5,142 nt of DNA from contig JAHKLG010000110.1 of assembly GCA_029856625.1 (NCBI GenBank), positions 1 to 5,142 on the forward strand. The letters run 5' to 3'. Made by a program: the position numbers and the translations under genes. Shown in pieces: positions 1 to 5,142 of this stretch (its first letter is position 1; each line of letters opens with the position of its first letter). The notes under the pieces were generated by a model. It saw only the letters and a program-made list of their open reading frames with translations. It had not been told where the DNA came from and searched no databases. The stretch is from Candidatus Njordarchaeota archaeon. GTDB lineage: Archaea; Asgardarchaeota; Njordarchaeia; Njordarchaeales; Njordarchaeaceae.

Positions 1-555
1 ATTATGAGAAGAATAGCGTTTAATAAGCCCGTGCCAGGTTTCTATATTTATAACCCATTCTATATACCAACGGATTCCAGAATAGGAGATAAAATCCCTT
101 ACGGATTCTATAATGAAACAATGAGAAAAGGCCTGATAATTAATGGAAGCGTAATTGGTGAAGAGACAATTAGTATTCCAGAAGGAACATTCAATACCTG
201 GCTAGTCAGAATTTCTGAGGAGGAGGTACTTAAAGCAATAGAGTACTTCACAGGGGAAGAGATTGAATTGCCAGAGGAAGTAAATTTCAGCCTAGACCTA
301 TTTTATGAGAAACAATCTGGCTGGTTACTTAAAGGTATTTCAATAGCCCATGGCAGTGGAATTGAAGAAGATGAGAACGTTACTATCACAGTAGATATTA
401 GCGGAGAATTAGAGCTTGAGAACTCTGGTACAGTGATGATTGGTGGAAAAACTTTCTTTGACAAAATGATTGGGGCACCACCATACACAACAATCGCTAT
501 TGAGAGCCTAGTAATAGTAGGAGTCTTAATTTATGTAGTTAGGAGGAGGTATTAA
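1..555 (+). CDS. C-terminal part of a membrane-anchored cell-surface protein (5' end outside window)
   Basis: No family is recognised with confidence. The frame is open at the left edge; the ATG at 4 is probably internal, because what follows it (MRRIAFNKPVPG) is neither a signal peptide nor a membrane segment, while the rest looks extracellular. Counting from that ATG, residues 40-135 look beta-rich and contain an IPEGTFNTWLV strand (58-68) and a later YEKQSGWLL segment (101-109). This strand-plus-turn arrangement recalls LolA/DUF3108-like beta-sheet domains, but that is only a resemblance. Four N-x-S/T sequons (near residues 37, 47, 94, 125) support an extracellular location. One hydrophobic helix (about 162-178) followed by Arg-Arg-Arg-Tyr and the stop is a typical C-terminal anchor with a short positive cytoplasmic tail. 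A missing N-terminal signal sequence upstream of the window is therefore expected. It is the first visible gene of a two-gene cluster with the small membrane protein downstream. Confidence 0.8.
   Translation: MMRRIAFNKPVPGFYIYNPFYIPTDSRIGDKIPYGFYNETMRKGLIINGSVIGEETISIPEGTFNTWLVRISEEEVLKAIEYFTGEEIELPEEVNFSLDLFYEKQSGWLLKGISIAHGSGIEEDENVTITVDISGELELENSGTVMIGGKTFFDKMIGAPPYTTIAIESLVIVGVLIYVVRRRY
541..550 (+). promoter_or_regulatory. Strong Shine-Dalgarno site for the small membrane protein gene
   Basis: AGGAGGAGGT lies seven bases before the ATG at 558 and is a near-ideal complement to the archaeal 16S rRNA tail. It is also the three AGG Arg codons and part of the Tyr codon that end the upstream gene, so the two genes are probably translated from one mRNA. 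It fixes the downstream start at 558. Confidence 0.85.
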
Positions 556-557
556 GG

Positions 558-914
558 ATGACTAAGAAAAGTTTTCTGGCTGGTTGGGCAGTAGCCCTAA
601 TAGTAGGGATTCCCCTAGCAACGGTAAACGAGATTATAGGATTAATCATCGGAGTAGCCATTGGGTCACTACTAGCAGCATCAAAGAAGGGAGGGGGAGC
701 GATAGGATTCCTAACAGCACCCTGGATATATCTCTCACCATACATAGTCCCACTAATGATCAACTATCTGAGAGGAAATGTACCATTGTTAAACCTACTA
801 TTACTGATTGGTTACGGATTACTAGATATCGTAGTAATCATATTCACAATAGTGGCAATAATACTAGGTGTAATATTCGGATATATAGGGTTAAGAATAG
901 CAAAGAAGAGCTAA
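558..914 (+). CDS. Small glycine-rich multi-pass membrane protein (DUF5518-like?)
   Basis: This 118-residue protein is almost wholly hydrophobic and should be an integral membrane protein. Segments are about residues 5-22, 25-41, 47-71 and a long stretch 76-113 that can hold one or two helices, with Asp90 in its middle. Short charged ends (MTKK and AKKS) and the KKGGG loop at 43-47 are the only clearly polar parts. Small-residue patterns such as GLIIGVAIG and GVIFGYIG suggest close helix packing. The Gly-rich helices and a Lys/Gly loop recall small archaeal membrane families such as DUF5518, but the match is by general look only and no function can be given. The start is set by the strong Shine-Dalgarno site at 541-550. 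The gene begins two bases after the stop of the C-terminally anchored surface protein; the pair may act together at the membrane, which is inference from spacing alone. Confidence 0.82.
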   Translation: MTKKSFLAGWAVALIVGIPLATVNEIIGLIIGVAIGSLLAASKKGGGAIGFLTAPWIYLSPYIVPLMINYLRGNVPLLNLLLLIGYGLLDIVVIIFTIVAIILGVIFGYIGLRIAKKS

Positions 915-946
915 GGAATAAGCTAATAAAGCATAATGCATAACCT

Positions 947-970
947 CTACTTTTTTCTCCCTTTATTTCT
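947..970 (+). terminator. T-rich terminator after the surface-protein/membrane-protein pair
   Basis: A pyrimidine-rich run with six consecutive T (951-956) followed by CTCCC and TTTATTTCT begins 33 bases after the stop of the small membrane protein. Archaeal RNA polymerase terminates at such T tracts without a hairpin. The rest of the gap to 1105, between two convergent genes, shows no further gene; it holds only a 12-base palindrome at 1051-1062 and no clear T tract for the opposing gene. Confidence 0.55.
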
Positions 971-1105
971 GATCTTTGACAAATGATGTATTGTGAACTT
1001 TATTCTGATATACGCGGATGATCACAATCTCCAACTACTATGAAACTAGGATTAAGCTTAATGCTTTCTCAGCTTTTCATTCCTAAATTATTCTCTTAGA
1101 ATTTG

Positions 1106-2050
1106 TTATAGGGAGTATCTCCATAAAGTCAATGGTGCTGGCTCGTGGGGGAATGGATCGGGATTCTGGCCTTTTTCAAGAACCTTTAGTAAAGAACTGA
1201 TCGGTTTTGCTCCAGTAACTACTGTTATCATTATAGCTGCTAACCCAGCATATTTACCCCAACGCTTTCTTGCGAACTCTTCCACTTCCTTAATGGACCA
1301 TTTCTCTTCTCTTGCATAGACTCGGGGAATAAGCGTTGAGAACCATCTATCAACTGGGAACTCCCTATAATCTCTCTTACCAAGTATCTTAGCTAACCTA
1401 GCGGAATATTGACCAATACCTTTTATCTCGATTAGTTCTGGTTCGTTATTCCTAATAAATGCTTTAGCAGCGTTAAGAAATATCTTATCTCGATACCCAA
1501 CGCCGCATTGCCTTAATAGAGAGGGTTTCTCAATTATCTTCTTAGGGGATGGGAAAGTGTAGAAAATTAATTCGCTGTCAGGAATTCTTAATTCTTCACC
1601 AAGAATCTCTCTAATTCTCATTAACATCCTCCACCCCTGACGAAAACTAGCATTTTGCTGACAAATGCTGATGAGTAATCCCTCCCAAAGACCTTGGACA
1701 GCCCTCATATGTATACCATAGAGCTCCTTAGATAGTATTCCAAGTAGCGGATCATTAGCGCATAAGCTGTAAAACTCTCTTAAGTCCTCGTTAAAACCCA
1801 TTATGAATGCAGTATCTCTCAAAGCCCTCTCTATTAAATCAGAAGAAGATTTCGTTGCATAGATGTCAATGAGAATCAATTTATCCTCAGAACGTGCTCT
1901 AGATACTGCATAGTCTTCATCATAATTTAGAATAACGTAGGCATATGTACCATCGAACTCAAACCGTGTAGAGTAAAAGGAGGCTGTTAGATAAAAATTA
2001 TAGGGATGGCTAAGCTTAATGTTAGTAGAATAAACCTTACTCAGCAGCAT
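1106..2050 (-). CDS. HhH-GPD DNA glycosylase, AlkA/OGG-like, probably monofunctional
   Basis: Base-excision repair enzyme predicted to cleave the N-glycosidic bond of damaged bases (alkylated or oxidised purines). The 314-residue length suits an AlkA/OGG-type protein: a beta-rich N-terminal domain (about 1-90), then the helical HhH-GPD domain (about 100-285). Within it, LWEGLLISICQQNAS (121-135) matches the family's helix with the Gln-Gln motif, IEIKGIGQYSARLAKIL (207-223) is the helix-hairpin-helix, and FPVDRW (231-236) carries the catalytic Asp234. RWGKYAGLAAIMI (263-275) matches the conserved helix after it. The position two after the second Gly of GIG, which is the Schiff-base Lys in OGG1-type bifunctional enzymes, is Tyr215; the 19-residue spacing from it to Asp234 equals the K249-D268 spacing of human OGG1. 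A monofunctional glycosylase without beta-lyase activity is therefore expected, as in AlkA. The C-terminal tail (about 290-314) is Pro-rich and unassigned. The ATG at 2050 is supported by a TATA box at leaderless distance. Substrate cannot be told from sequence. Confidence 0.9.
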   Translation of the reverse strand: MLLSKVYSTNIKLSHPYNFYLTASFYSTRFEFDGTYAYVILNYDEDYAVSRARSEDKLILIDIYATKSSSDLIERALRDTAFIMGFNEDLREFYSLCANDPLLGILSKELYGIHMRAVQGLWEGLLISICQQNASFRQGWRMLMRIREILGEELRIPDSELIFYTFPSPKKIIEKPSLLRQCGVGYRDKIFLNAAKAFIRNNEPELIEIKGIGQYSARLAKILGKRDYREFPVDRWFSTLIPRVYAREEKWSIKEVEEFARKRWGKYAGLAAIMITVVTGAKPISSLLKVLEKGQNPDPFPHEPAPLTLWRYSL

Positions 2051-2069
2051 TGGGACTCACACATATAAT

Positions 2070-2077
2070 CTTAAAAG
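2070..2077 (-). promoter_or_regulatory. TATA box of the glycosylase gene (leaderless promoter)
   Basis: On the minus strand CTTTTAAG is centred about 24 bases before the ATG at 2050. This is the usual distance from an archaeal TATA box to the transcription start, so the mRNA should begin at or very near the start codon. No Shine-Dalgarno site is visible before that ATG, which agrees with leaderless expression. The box lies inside the 54-base gap behind the DUF998 gene, so the glycosylase can be expressed independently of it. Confidence 0.6.
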
Positions 2078-2080
2078 GTA

Positions 2081-2100
2081 ATAGAAAAAGTAGATAAAAT
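2081..2100 (-). terminator. T-rich tract behind the DUF998 gene
   Basis: Read on the minus strand, two T runs (four T at 2096-2099 and five T at 2085-2089) follow the stop codon at 2105-2107 within about 20 bases. This is a likely archaeal intrinsic terminator. Some read-through into the glycosylase gene remains possible because that gene follows on the same strand. Confidence 0.45.
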
Positions 2101-2104
2101 TGTT

Positions 2105-2704
2105 CTAATGTCTCTTTTCCAAGAGCTTTTTTATCGCGAAGAGTACTATCCAGATGGAACCAGTTAGAGAGGATAGAAACTCCGGTATTGCTACTCCAGT
2201 CACACCGAATATGCCCCAAGGCAAGCTCCATATTACCGCACAGAGAATAAAGACGATGACTCCATAAATCCCAAGCACCAAATCCTCCCTCTTAATAATA
2301 TCCACAGTACTAATAATTAGCATCCCAAGTGGGAAAGTGATGAAGAAAGCCACAGAGACATAGTAATGGATTTTACCAGCCGTTTCTGGGAACACTCCAA
2401 TAAGCGTTAAAGAAATAGCACTTAAAAGGAGGATAAACGCTCCTATCTTTCTCACTAGATACTGAAAATCCGTTAATACTTGTATAGCGAATATTAAGAG
2501 AAGAATCCCTGCGATTATCAAGCCACTATTAAAAACTACATTAGCACCATATCTTATACCTAATGGTCCGCCTAGATCGCTTAAAGCATTATGATACCAG
2601 CTAAATTCCCGTGTTATGCTTATCGCCATGAAGATAAGAGCATAAGCAATAATCGGTGTTAATAAGCCACAGAGATACGGAATATCCCTGAGATCGAGCT
2701 TCAT
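2105..2704 (-). CDS. DUF998 family integral membrane protein
   Basis: A 199-residue membrane protein with about six helices (near residues 10-30, 55-76, 86-106, 112-133, 142-162, 178-191). It carries the marks of the DUF998 family: SWYHNALSDLG (35-45) after the first helix, NVVFNSGLIIAGI (55-67) in the second, and GVFPE (103-107) followed by IHYYVS (112-117). Conserved polar residues Asn39, Asp43, Asn55, Glu107 and His113 are all present. The biochemical role of the family is not established, so none is proposed. The frame is open further upstream to a TTG at 2845, but that extension is polar and unlike the family, and it would read through the BRE/TATA element at 2760-2775. The ATG at 2704 gives the usual family N-terminus, has a purine-rich site at 2711-2718, and follows the predicted transcription start by about 35 bases. 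The gene is divergent from the large surface-protein gene. Confidence 0.88.
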   Translation of the reverse strand: MKLDLRDIPYLCGLLTPIIAYALIFMAISITREFSWYHNALSDLGGPLGIRYGANVVFNSGLIIAGILLLIFAIQVLTDFQYLVRKIGAFILLLSAISLTLIGVFPETAGKIHYYVSVAFFITFPLGMLIISTVDIIKREDLVLGIYGVIVFILCAVIWSLPWGIFGVTGVAIPEFLSSLTGSIWIVLFAIKKLLEKRH

Positions 2705-2710
2705 AATATT

Positions 2711-2718
2711 ATCCCCTT
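2711..2718 (-). promoter_or_regulatory. Shine-Dalgarno-like site deciding the DUF998 start
   Basis: On the minus strand AAGGGGAT lies six bases before the ATG at 2704. It matches a Shine-Dalgarno only in part (GGGGAT against GGTGAT) but, together with the promoter upstream, it favours this ATG over the ATG at 2800 or the TTG at 2845. Confidence 0.5.
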
Positions 2719-2752
2719 GAAGAATACGCTTAATTGGTCGAATATCACCAAT

Positions 2753-2770
2753 AATAAACTTTTTATATAT
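2753..2770 (+). promoter_or_regulatory. Possible promoter of the beta-solenoid surface protein gene
   Basis: On the plus strand AATAAA (2753-2758) fits the BRE consensus and is followed by TTTTTATATAT (2760-2770). It is the same AT core used on the other strand, so it may work in both directions. Transcription would begin near 2792, just before the GC-rich hairpin, giving a leader of about 65 bases before the TTG at 2857. No better TATA-like site is seen nearer to that start. Confidence 0.4.
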
Positions 2771-2775
2771 TTTCC
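2760..2775 (-). promoter_or_regulatory. BRE/TATA promoter of the DUF998 gene
   Basis: Read on the minus strand, GGAAAA (2770-2775) fits the archaeal BRE consensus RNWAAW and runs straight into TATATAAAAA (2760-2769), a strong TATA box. Transcription should start around 2740, leaving an approximately 35-base leader before the ATG at 2704. Confidence 0.65.
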
Positions 2776-2795
2776 AAATTTTTTGAAATTCACTT

Positions 2796-2832
2796 CCCAT
2801 GCCGTGTTCTCCCAAGAGAACGCGGCCTTGGG
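2796..2832 (+). promoter_or_regulatory. GC-rich hairpin in the leader of the surface protein gene
   Basis: GCCGTGTTCTC (2801-2811) pairs with GAGAACGCGGC (2816-2826) across the loop CCAA: eleven pairs, of which one is G-U. CCC (2796-2798) can also pair with GGG (2830-2832) across a small internal loop. The high GC content stands out strongly against the AT-rich gap around it, as structured RNA does in AT-rich hyperthermophiles. If transcription starts near 2792 the hairpin forms the 5' part of the leader. It could instead belong to a small RNA or act as a protein-binding inverted repeat in DNA. No match to box C/D, H/ACA, SRP or RNase P RNA was recognised. Confidence 0.55.
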
Positions 2833-2850
2833 GCGCATAGAGCAAGGCTG
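2823..2850 (+). promoter_or_regulatory. Alternative hairpin just before the TTG start
   Basis: CGGCCTTG (2823-2830) pairs with CAAGGCTG (2843-2850), eight pairs with one G-U, around a 12-base loop. It shares bases 2823-2826 with the first hairpin, so both cannot form fully at once. Its 3' arm contains AAGGCTGAG-like purine-rich sequence, the only Shine-Dalgarno-like stretch before the TTG at 2857. The first hairpin has more pairs and forms first during transcription, so it probably dominates; a switching role is conjecture. Confidence 0.35.
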
Positions 2851-2856
2851 AGAATA

Positions 2857-5142
2857 TTGACTAGGAAATATCCATGTAAATTACTTGCCATACTGATACT
2901 CGTAAGCATTGTAGCTCTAGCCCCAATAGTAGCGATGCCAATCACTCCTAAAAATACTCCGAAGTTTGCAGAGATGCTGGAGGATAAGACTACTTTCTCC
3001 AGTAATATAGAAGTATATGATATTATAATCAATGAAGCTAATGTGACGCGCGATGTTCAAATATACGGATCAGCTAGAGTACTAATAAATAATTCAGTGA
3101 TTAATGGAGACTTATCAATTAGAGGCTATACCACGACAGTGATAATAAATACTGTGATAAAGGGGCACCTAAGTATAGGGTCTCAAGCAATCGTCGTTTT
3201 AGATAATGTCACCGCTGGGGAAGTCTTTTGTGAACAAAATACAATCGTCAATATGACTAATCTCGTCGCGGATTATATCGAAGTATCATCAAAGGGTTTC
3301 AAGGCCGAGAATGTGACCATAAGCTACGAATTTTGGATAGAGACCTATGAAATAGTACCACAATACATCATATTAAGGAATATTTACTCACCACAAGTCT
3401 ATCTCAGTATAGGATTATCTATTCATGCCGAGGATAGAGTAGACCTATTAGTTCTCGATAACGTTGCTAACCTCTCATCAGTAGATTTTATTCTCGTTAG
3501 GGAGCTAGAGATACTAAGAATGAACATCTCTAATCTCTATATTGATGTCGAGGCTCATGCCTATATACGGGATTCTTTCCTTGGAGAAGCCTATATAAGT
3601 GGAAAAGGAGCAGTGGATATAGATAACGTAACGGTAACTAGTTCCTTAAACATTGGTCAGGAAACATTCCCCTATAGTGATTTAACCGTTAACATCTACA
3701 ATTCCGATATATCCTCCCTCCTAGTAAGAGATTTTGGAAACATAAGTGTTAGATCATCCCATATAAGCTATTTAGAAGACCTATACTATTACAGGAGCAC
3801 AAGCGTCACTGTAAACGAGGCAGGAATTATTCCAGAACCTACCGATAATTATTACGTTAATCTTGACGCGTCAACAACCTACGACAATAGAAACATCACT
3901 GGGATAATCGTTGAGGATGGAGAATTATTCATAGAAAATGTTAATGGGGACGTTCTAGGCCTCGCTAAATATGGAGCTTTACGCTCAAGTGTCATTTTAA
4001 GAAACGTATCATCAATACTGATAGGACTCAAAGACTCGGACTTAATTATTAATGATACATCCCTTAATGATGTAGACGTTGCAAGCATAAGGGGTAGTTT
4101 ATCAATAATTCCATACGCTATAGATAACCATAACATAGAGATAATAGACTCGAATCTAACAGATACGAACATATACGGTTACTCATCAACAATCTATCTT
4201 GATGGGACTAACGCAAGTGTAGGGTGTGGAATAGCTGTAATCCTAGGTACAATAATTATTAATGACTCACTAGTTGACTATGTCACGGCTTTTCAAAGCA
4301 TCCTTGAAATAGCCTCCACTACTGTGAATGGGATAGAGACGTATAATGCGACCTTAGGTATAATAAATCTTAATGCATTCCAAGCGGAACTAAGGAATTC
4401 AAATGGTACAATAACAAGCAGCATGATTCATGAACTAACACTATATCAAGAAAACGGTGTACTTAATATAGAATCAACGAACATAACCAATCTATTCGCA
4501 ATACGTATTAATGTGACTGGTAATAAGCACTTAGAAATAGAAAATTCTAGATTGGTTAGCGGAGCAGATAGCATAGAAGTGAAGGGTGCTGTTTTAGTAA
4601 ATTCAAACATAACATATGTGTACTTTGATGAGCTTTACATAGAAGACGCAAGTGCACTAATCAACAATACTTACATGAGCGCGTACGCATCAATAAGAGC
4701 TATTAATTCTGAAGTCACCATTATTGGTTCTTCATCACCAGACATTTATGGTTCAGTGGATTGGGAATTCGAGAACGTATTATTGAATGTAACAGATTCT
4801 TATCTCCCAAATGTAAGACTAAAGCTAAATGATTCTGAGGCCATTTTAACAAGGTCTGGAGTCTATGGAATATTAGCATTTTCTAGTAAAATAACCATGA
4901 ATGAATCAGATATCTACTTCATAGCATATTACTACTGGCCACCGATTTATGCATCAGGAATAGCAGAGCTTTATAAGAGCATCATCATAATGGAGAATTC
5001 GGGCAAAGTCTTCAATGGGAGTGGAGGAACAATTATCTTAATGGATAATTCCTCAGCAACCATCTATAATTCATCTATATATAGTATTACTATAGGGAGA
5101 GAATCACATGCCGAATTAAACGATACTGAAGTAGTAATGAAT
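2857..5142 (+). CDS. Large secreted beta-solenoid surface glycoprotein (3' end outside window)
   Basis: An open frame of 762 codons with no stop up to the window edge. The start is taken as TTG 2857: no ATG, GTG or other TTG lies in this frame between the upstream stop (2755-2757) and here, and it yields a signal peptide with a basic start (TRKYPCK), a hydrophobic core (residues 9-26) and a likely cleavage near Ala26. The next ATG (2935) would lose it. The mature part has many short, irregularly repeated units in which an alternating hydrophobic strand meets an Asn/Asp turn, for example LEIENSRL (about 559), VLVNSNIT (579), ALINNTY and LKLNDSEA. Such units are typical of right-handed parallel beta-helices with Asn ladders. 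About 28 N-x-S/T sequons fall between residues 62 and 755, and only two Cys (125, 457) occur after the signal peptide, both features of archaeal envelope glycoproteins. It may be an adhesin, S-layer-associated protein or polysaccharide-binding protein; no catalytic motif is seen. A C-terminal anchor, if any, lies beyond the window. Confidence 0.85.
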   Translation, partial: MTRKYPCKLLAILILVSIVALAPIVAMPITPKNTPKFAEMLEDKTTFSSNIEVYDIIINEANVTRDVQIYGSARVLINNSVINGDLSIRGYTTTVIINTVIKGHLSIGSQAIVVLDNVTAGEVFCEQNTIVNMTNLVADYIEVSSKGFKAENVTISYEFWIETYEIVPQYIILRNIYSPQVYLSIGLSIHAEDRVDLLVLDNVANLSSVDFILVRELEILRMNISNLYIDVEAHAYIRDSFLGEAYISGKGAVDIDNVTVTSSLNIGQETFPYSDLTVNIYNSDISSLLVRDFGNISVRSSHISYLEDLYYYRSTSVTVNEAGIIPEPTDNYYVNLDASTTYDNRNITGIIVEDGELFIENVNGDVLGLAKYGALRSSVILRNVSSILIGLKDSDLIINDTSLNDVDVASIRGSLSIIPYAIDNHNIEIIDSNLTDTNIYGYSSTIYLDGTNASVGCGIAVILGTIIINDSLVDYVTAFQSILEIASTTVNGIETYNATLGIINLNAFQAELRNSNGTITSSMIHELTLYQENGVLNIESTNITNLFAIRINVTGNKHLEIENSRLVSGADSIEVKGAVLVNSNITYVYFDELYIEDASALINNTYMSAYASIRAINSEVTIIGSSSPDIYGSVDWEFENVLLNVTDSYLPNVRLKLNDSEAILTRSGVYGILAFSSKITMNESDIYFIAYYYWPPIYASGIAELYKSIIIMENSGKVFNGSGGTIILMDNSSATIYNSSIYSITIGRESHAELNDTEVVMN

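Noticed and set aside
539..763. 74-codon open frame on the minus strand opposite the first two genes
   Set aside because: It is an antisense shadow of the two plus-strand genes, with no promoter or ribosome site of its own.
584..943. 119-codon open frame on the plus strand overlapping the small membrane protein
   Set aside because: Its product is a low-sense Ser/Asn/Arg-rich string with no domain or ribosome site; the other frame has a strong ribosome site and clear membrane helices.
981..1045. Possible box C/D guide RNA (ATGATGT, CTGA, GGATGAT in order)
   Set aside because: The C and C' boxes are imperfect and no CTGA box D follows at the right distance; the minus strand also fails.
1051..1062. 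Perfect palindrome ATTAAGCTTAAT between convergent genes, sharing TAAGCTTAATG with 2011-2021 near the glycosylase start
   Set aside because: It is short and AT-rich and may occur by chance; the second copy is coding sequence, so it is not evidence of a mobile unit flanked by repeats.
2037..2231. 64-codon minus-strand frame overlapping the DUF998 and glycosylase genes
   Set aside because: It crosses the end of one well-supported gene, the terminator/promoter gap and the start of the next, and has no recognisable content.
2796..2850. GC-rich zone as a tRNA or known structural RNA
   Set aside because: No acceptor/T-arm pattern, no TTC-loop consensus and no SRP, RNase P or H/ACA signature was found on either strand.
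2790..3032. 80-codon minus-strand frame opposite the start of the surface protein
   Set aside because: It lies antisense to a signal peptide and mature start that read well, and covers the hairpin zone; no ribosome site.
3879..4172. 97-codon minus-strand frame inside the surface protein gene
   Set aside because: It is an antisense shadow; the plus frame is open for 762 codons with consistent beta-solenoid character.

Overview
The window looks like chromosome from an AT-rich, probably hyperthermophilic archaeon of the Thermoproteota (Crenarchaeota), perhaps near Desulfurococcales; this is inferred, not proven. The clues are archaeal promoter elements (BRE plus TATA about 25 bases before a leaderless ATG), purine-rich Shine-Dalgarno sites inside a gene cluster, T-tract terminators, frequent AGG/AGA Arg and ATA Ile codons, a crenarchaeal-style HhH-GPD glycosylase, a DUF998-type membrane protein and secreted proteins rich in N-x-S/T sequons.

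Left part (1-969, + strand): the C-terminal end of a cell-surface protein held by one C-terminal membrane helix, followed two bases after its stop by a small, very hydrophobic multi-pass membrane protein. The second gene's Shine-Dalgarno site lies inside the Arg codons that end the first, so the pair is almost certainly co-transcribed and translationally linked. A T-rich tract follows.

Middle (1106-2704, - strand): an AlkA/OGG-like HhH-GPD DNA glycosylase with the catalytic Asp but a Tyr where bifunctional enzymes carry the Schiff-base Lys, apparently expressed from its own leaderless promoter. Upstream of it is a six-helix DUF998 membrane protein. Its real start is best placed at the ATG at 2704, because a good BRE/TATA promoter lies at 2760-2775, inside the longer in-frame extension.

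Right part (2705-5142, + strand): a divergent intergenic region with one AT-rich core that could serve both directions, then a GC-rich hairpin zone with two mutually exclusive stems, then a very long secreted protein that runs off the window. It starts at a TTG (2857), has a signal peptide, and is open for 762 codons without a stop. It is made of short beta-strand/Asn turns with about 28 N-glycosylation sequons, which fits a beta-solenoid (parallel beta-helix) surface glycoprotein. It lacks both an ATG start and an end inside the window, so automated gene calling may miss or misplace it.

No tRNA, rRNA, CRISPR array, insertion sequence or clear mobile element was seen. The most unusual features are the beta-solenoid glycoprotein and its structured leader.
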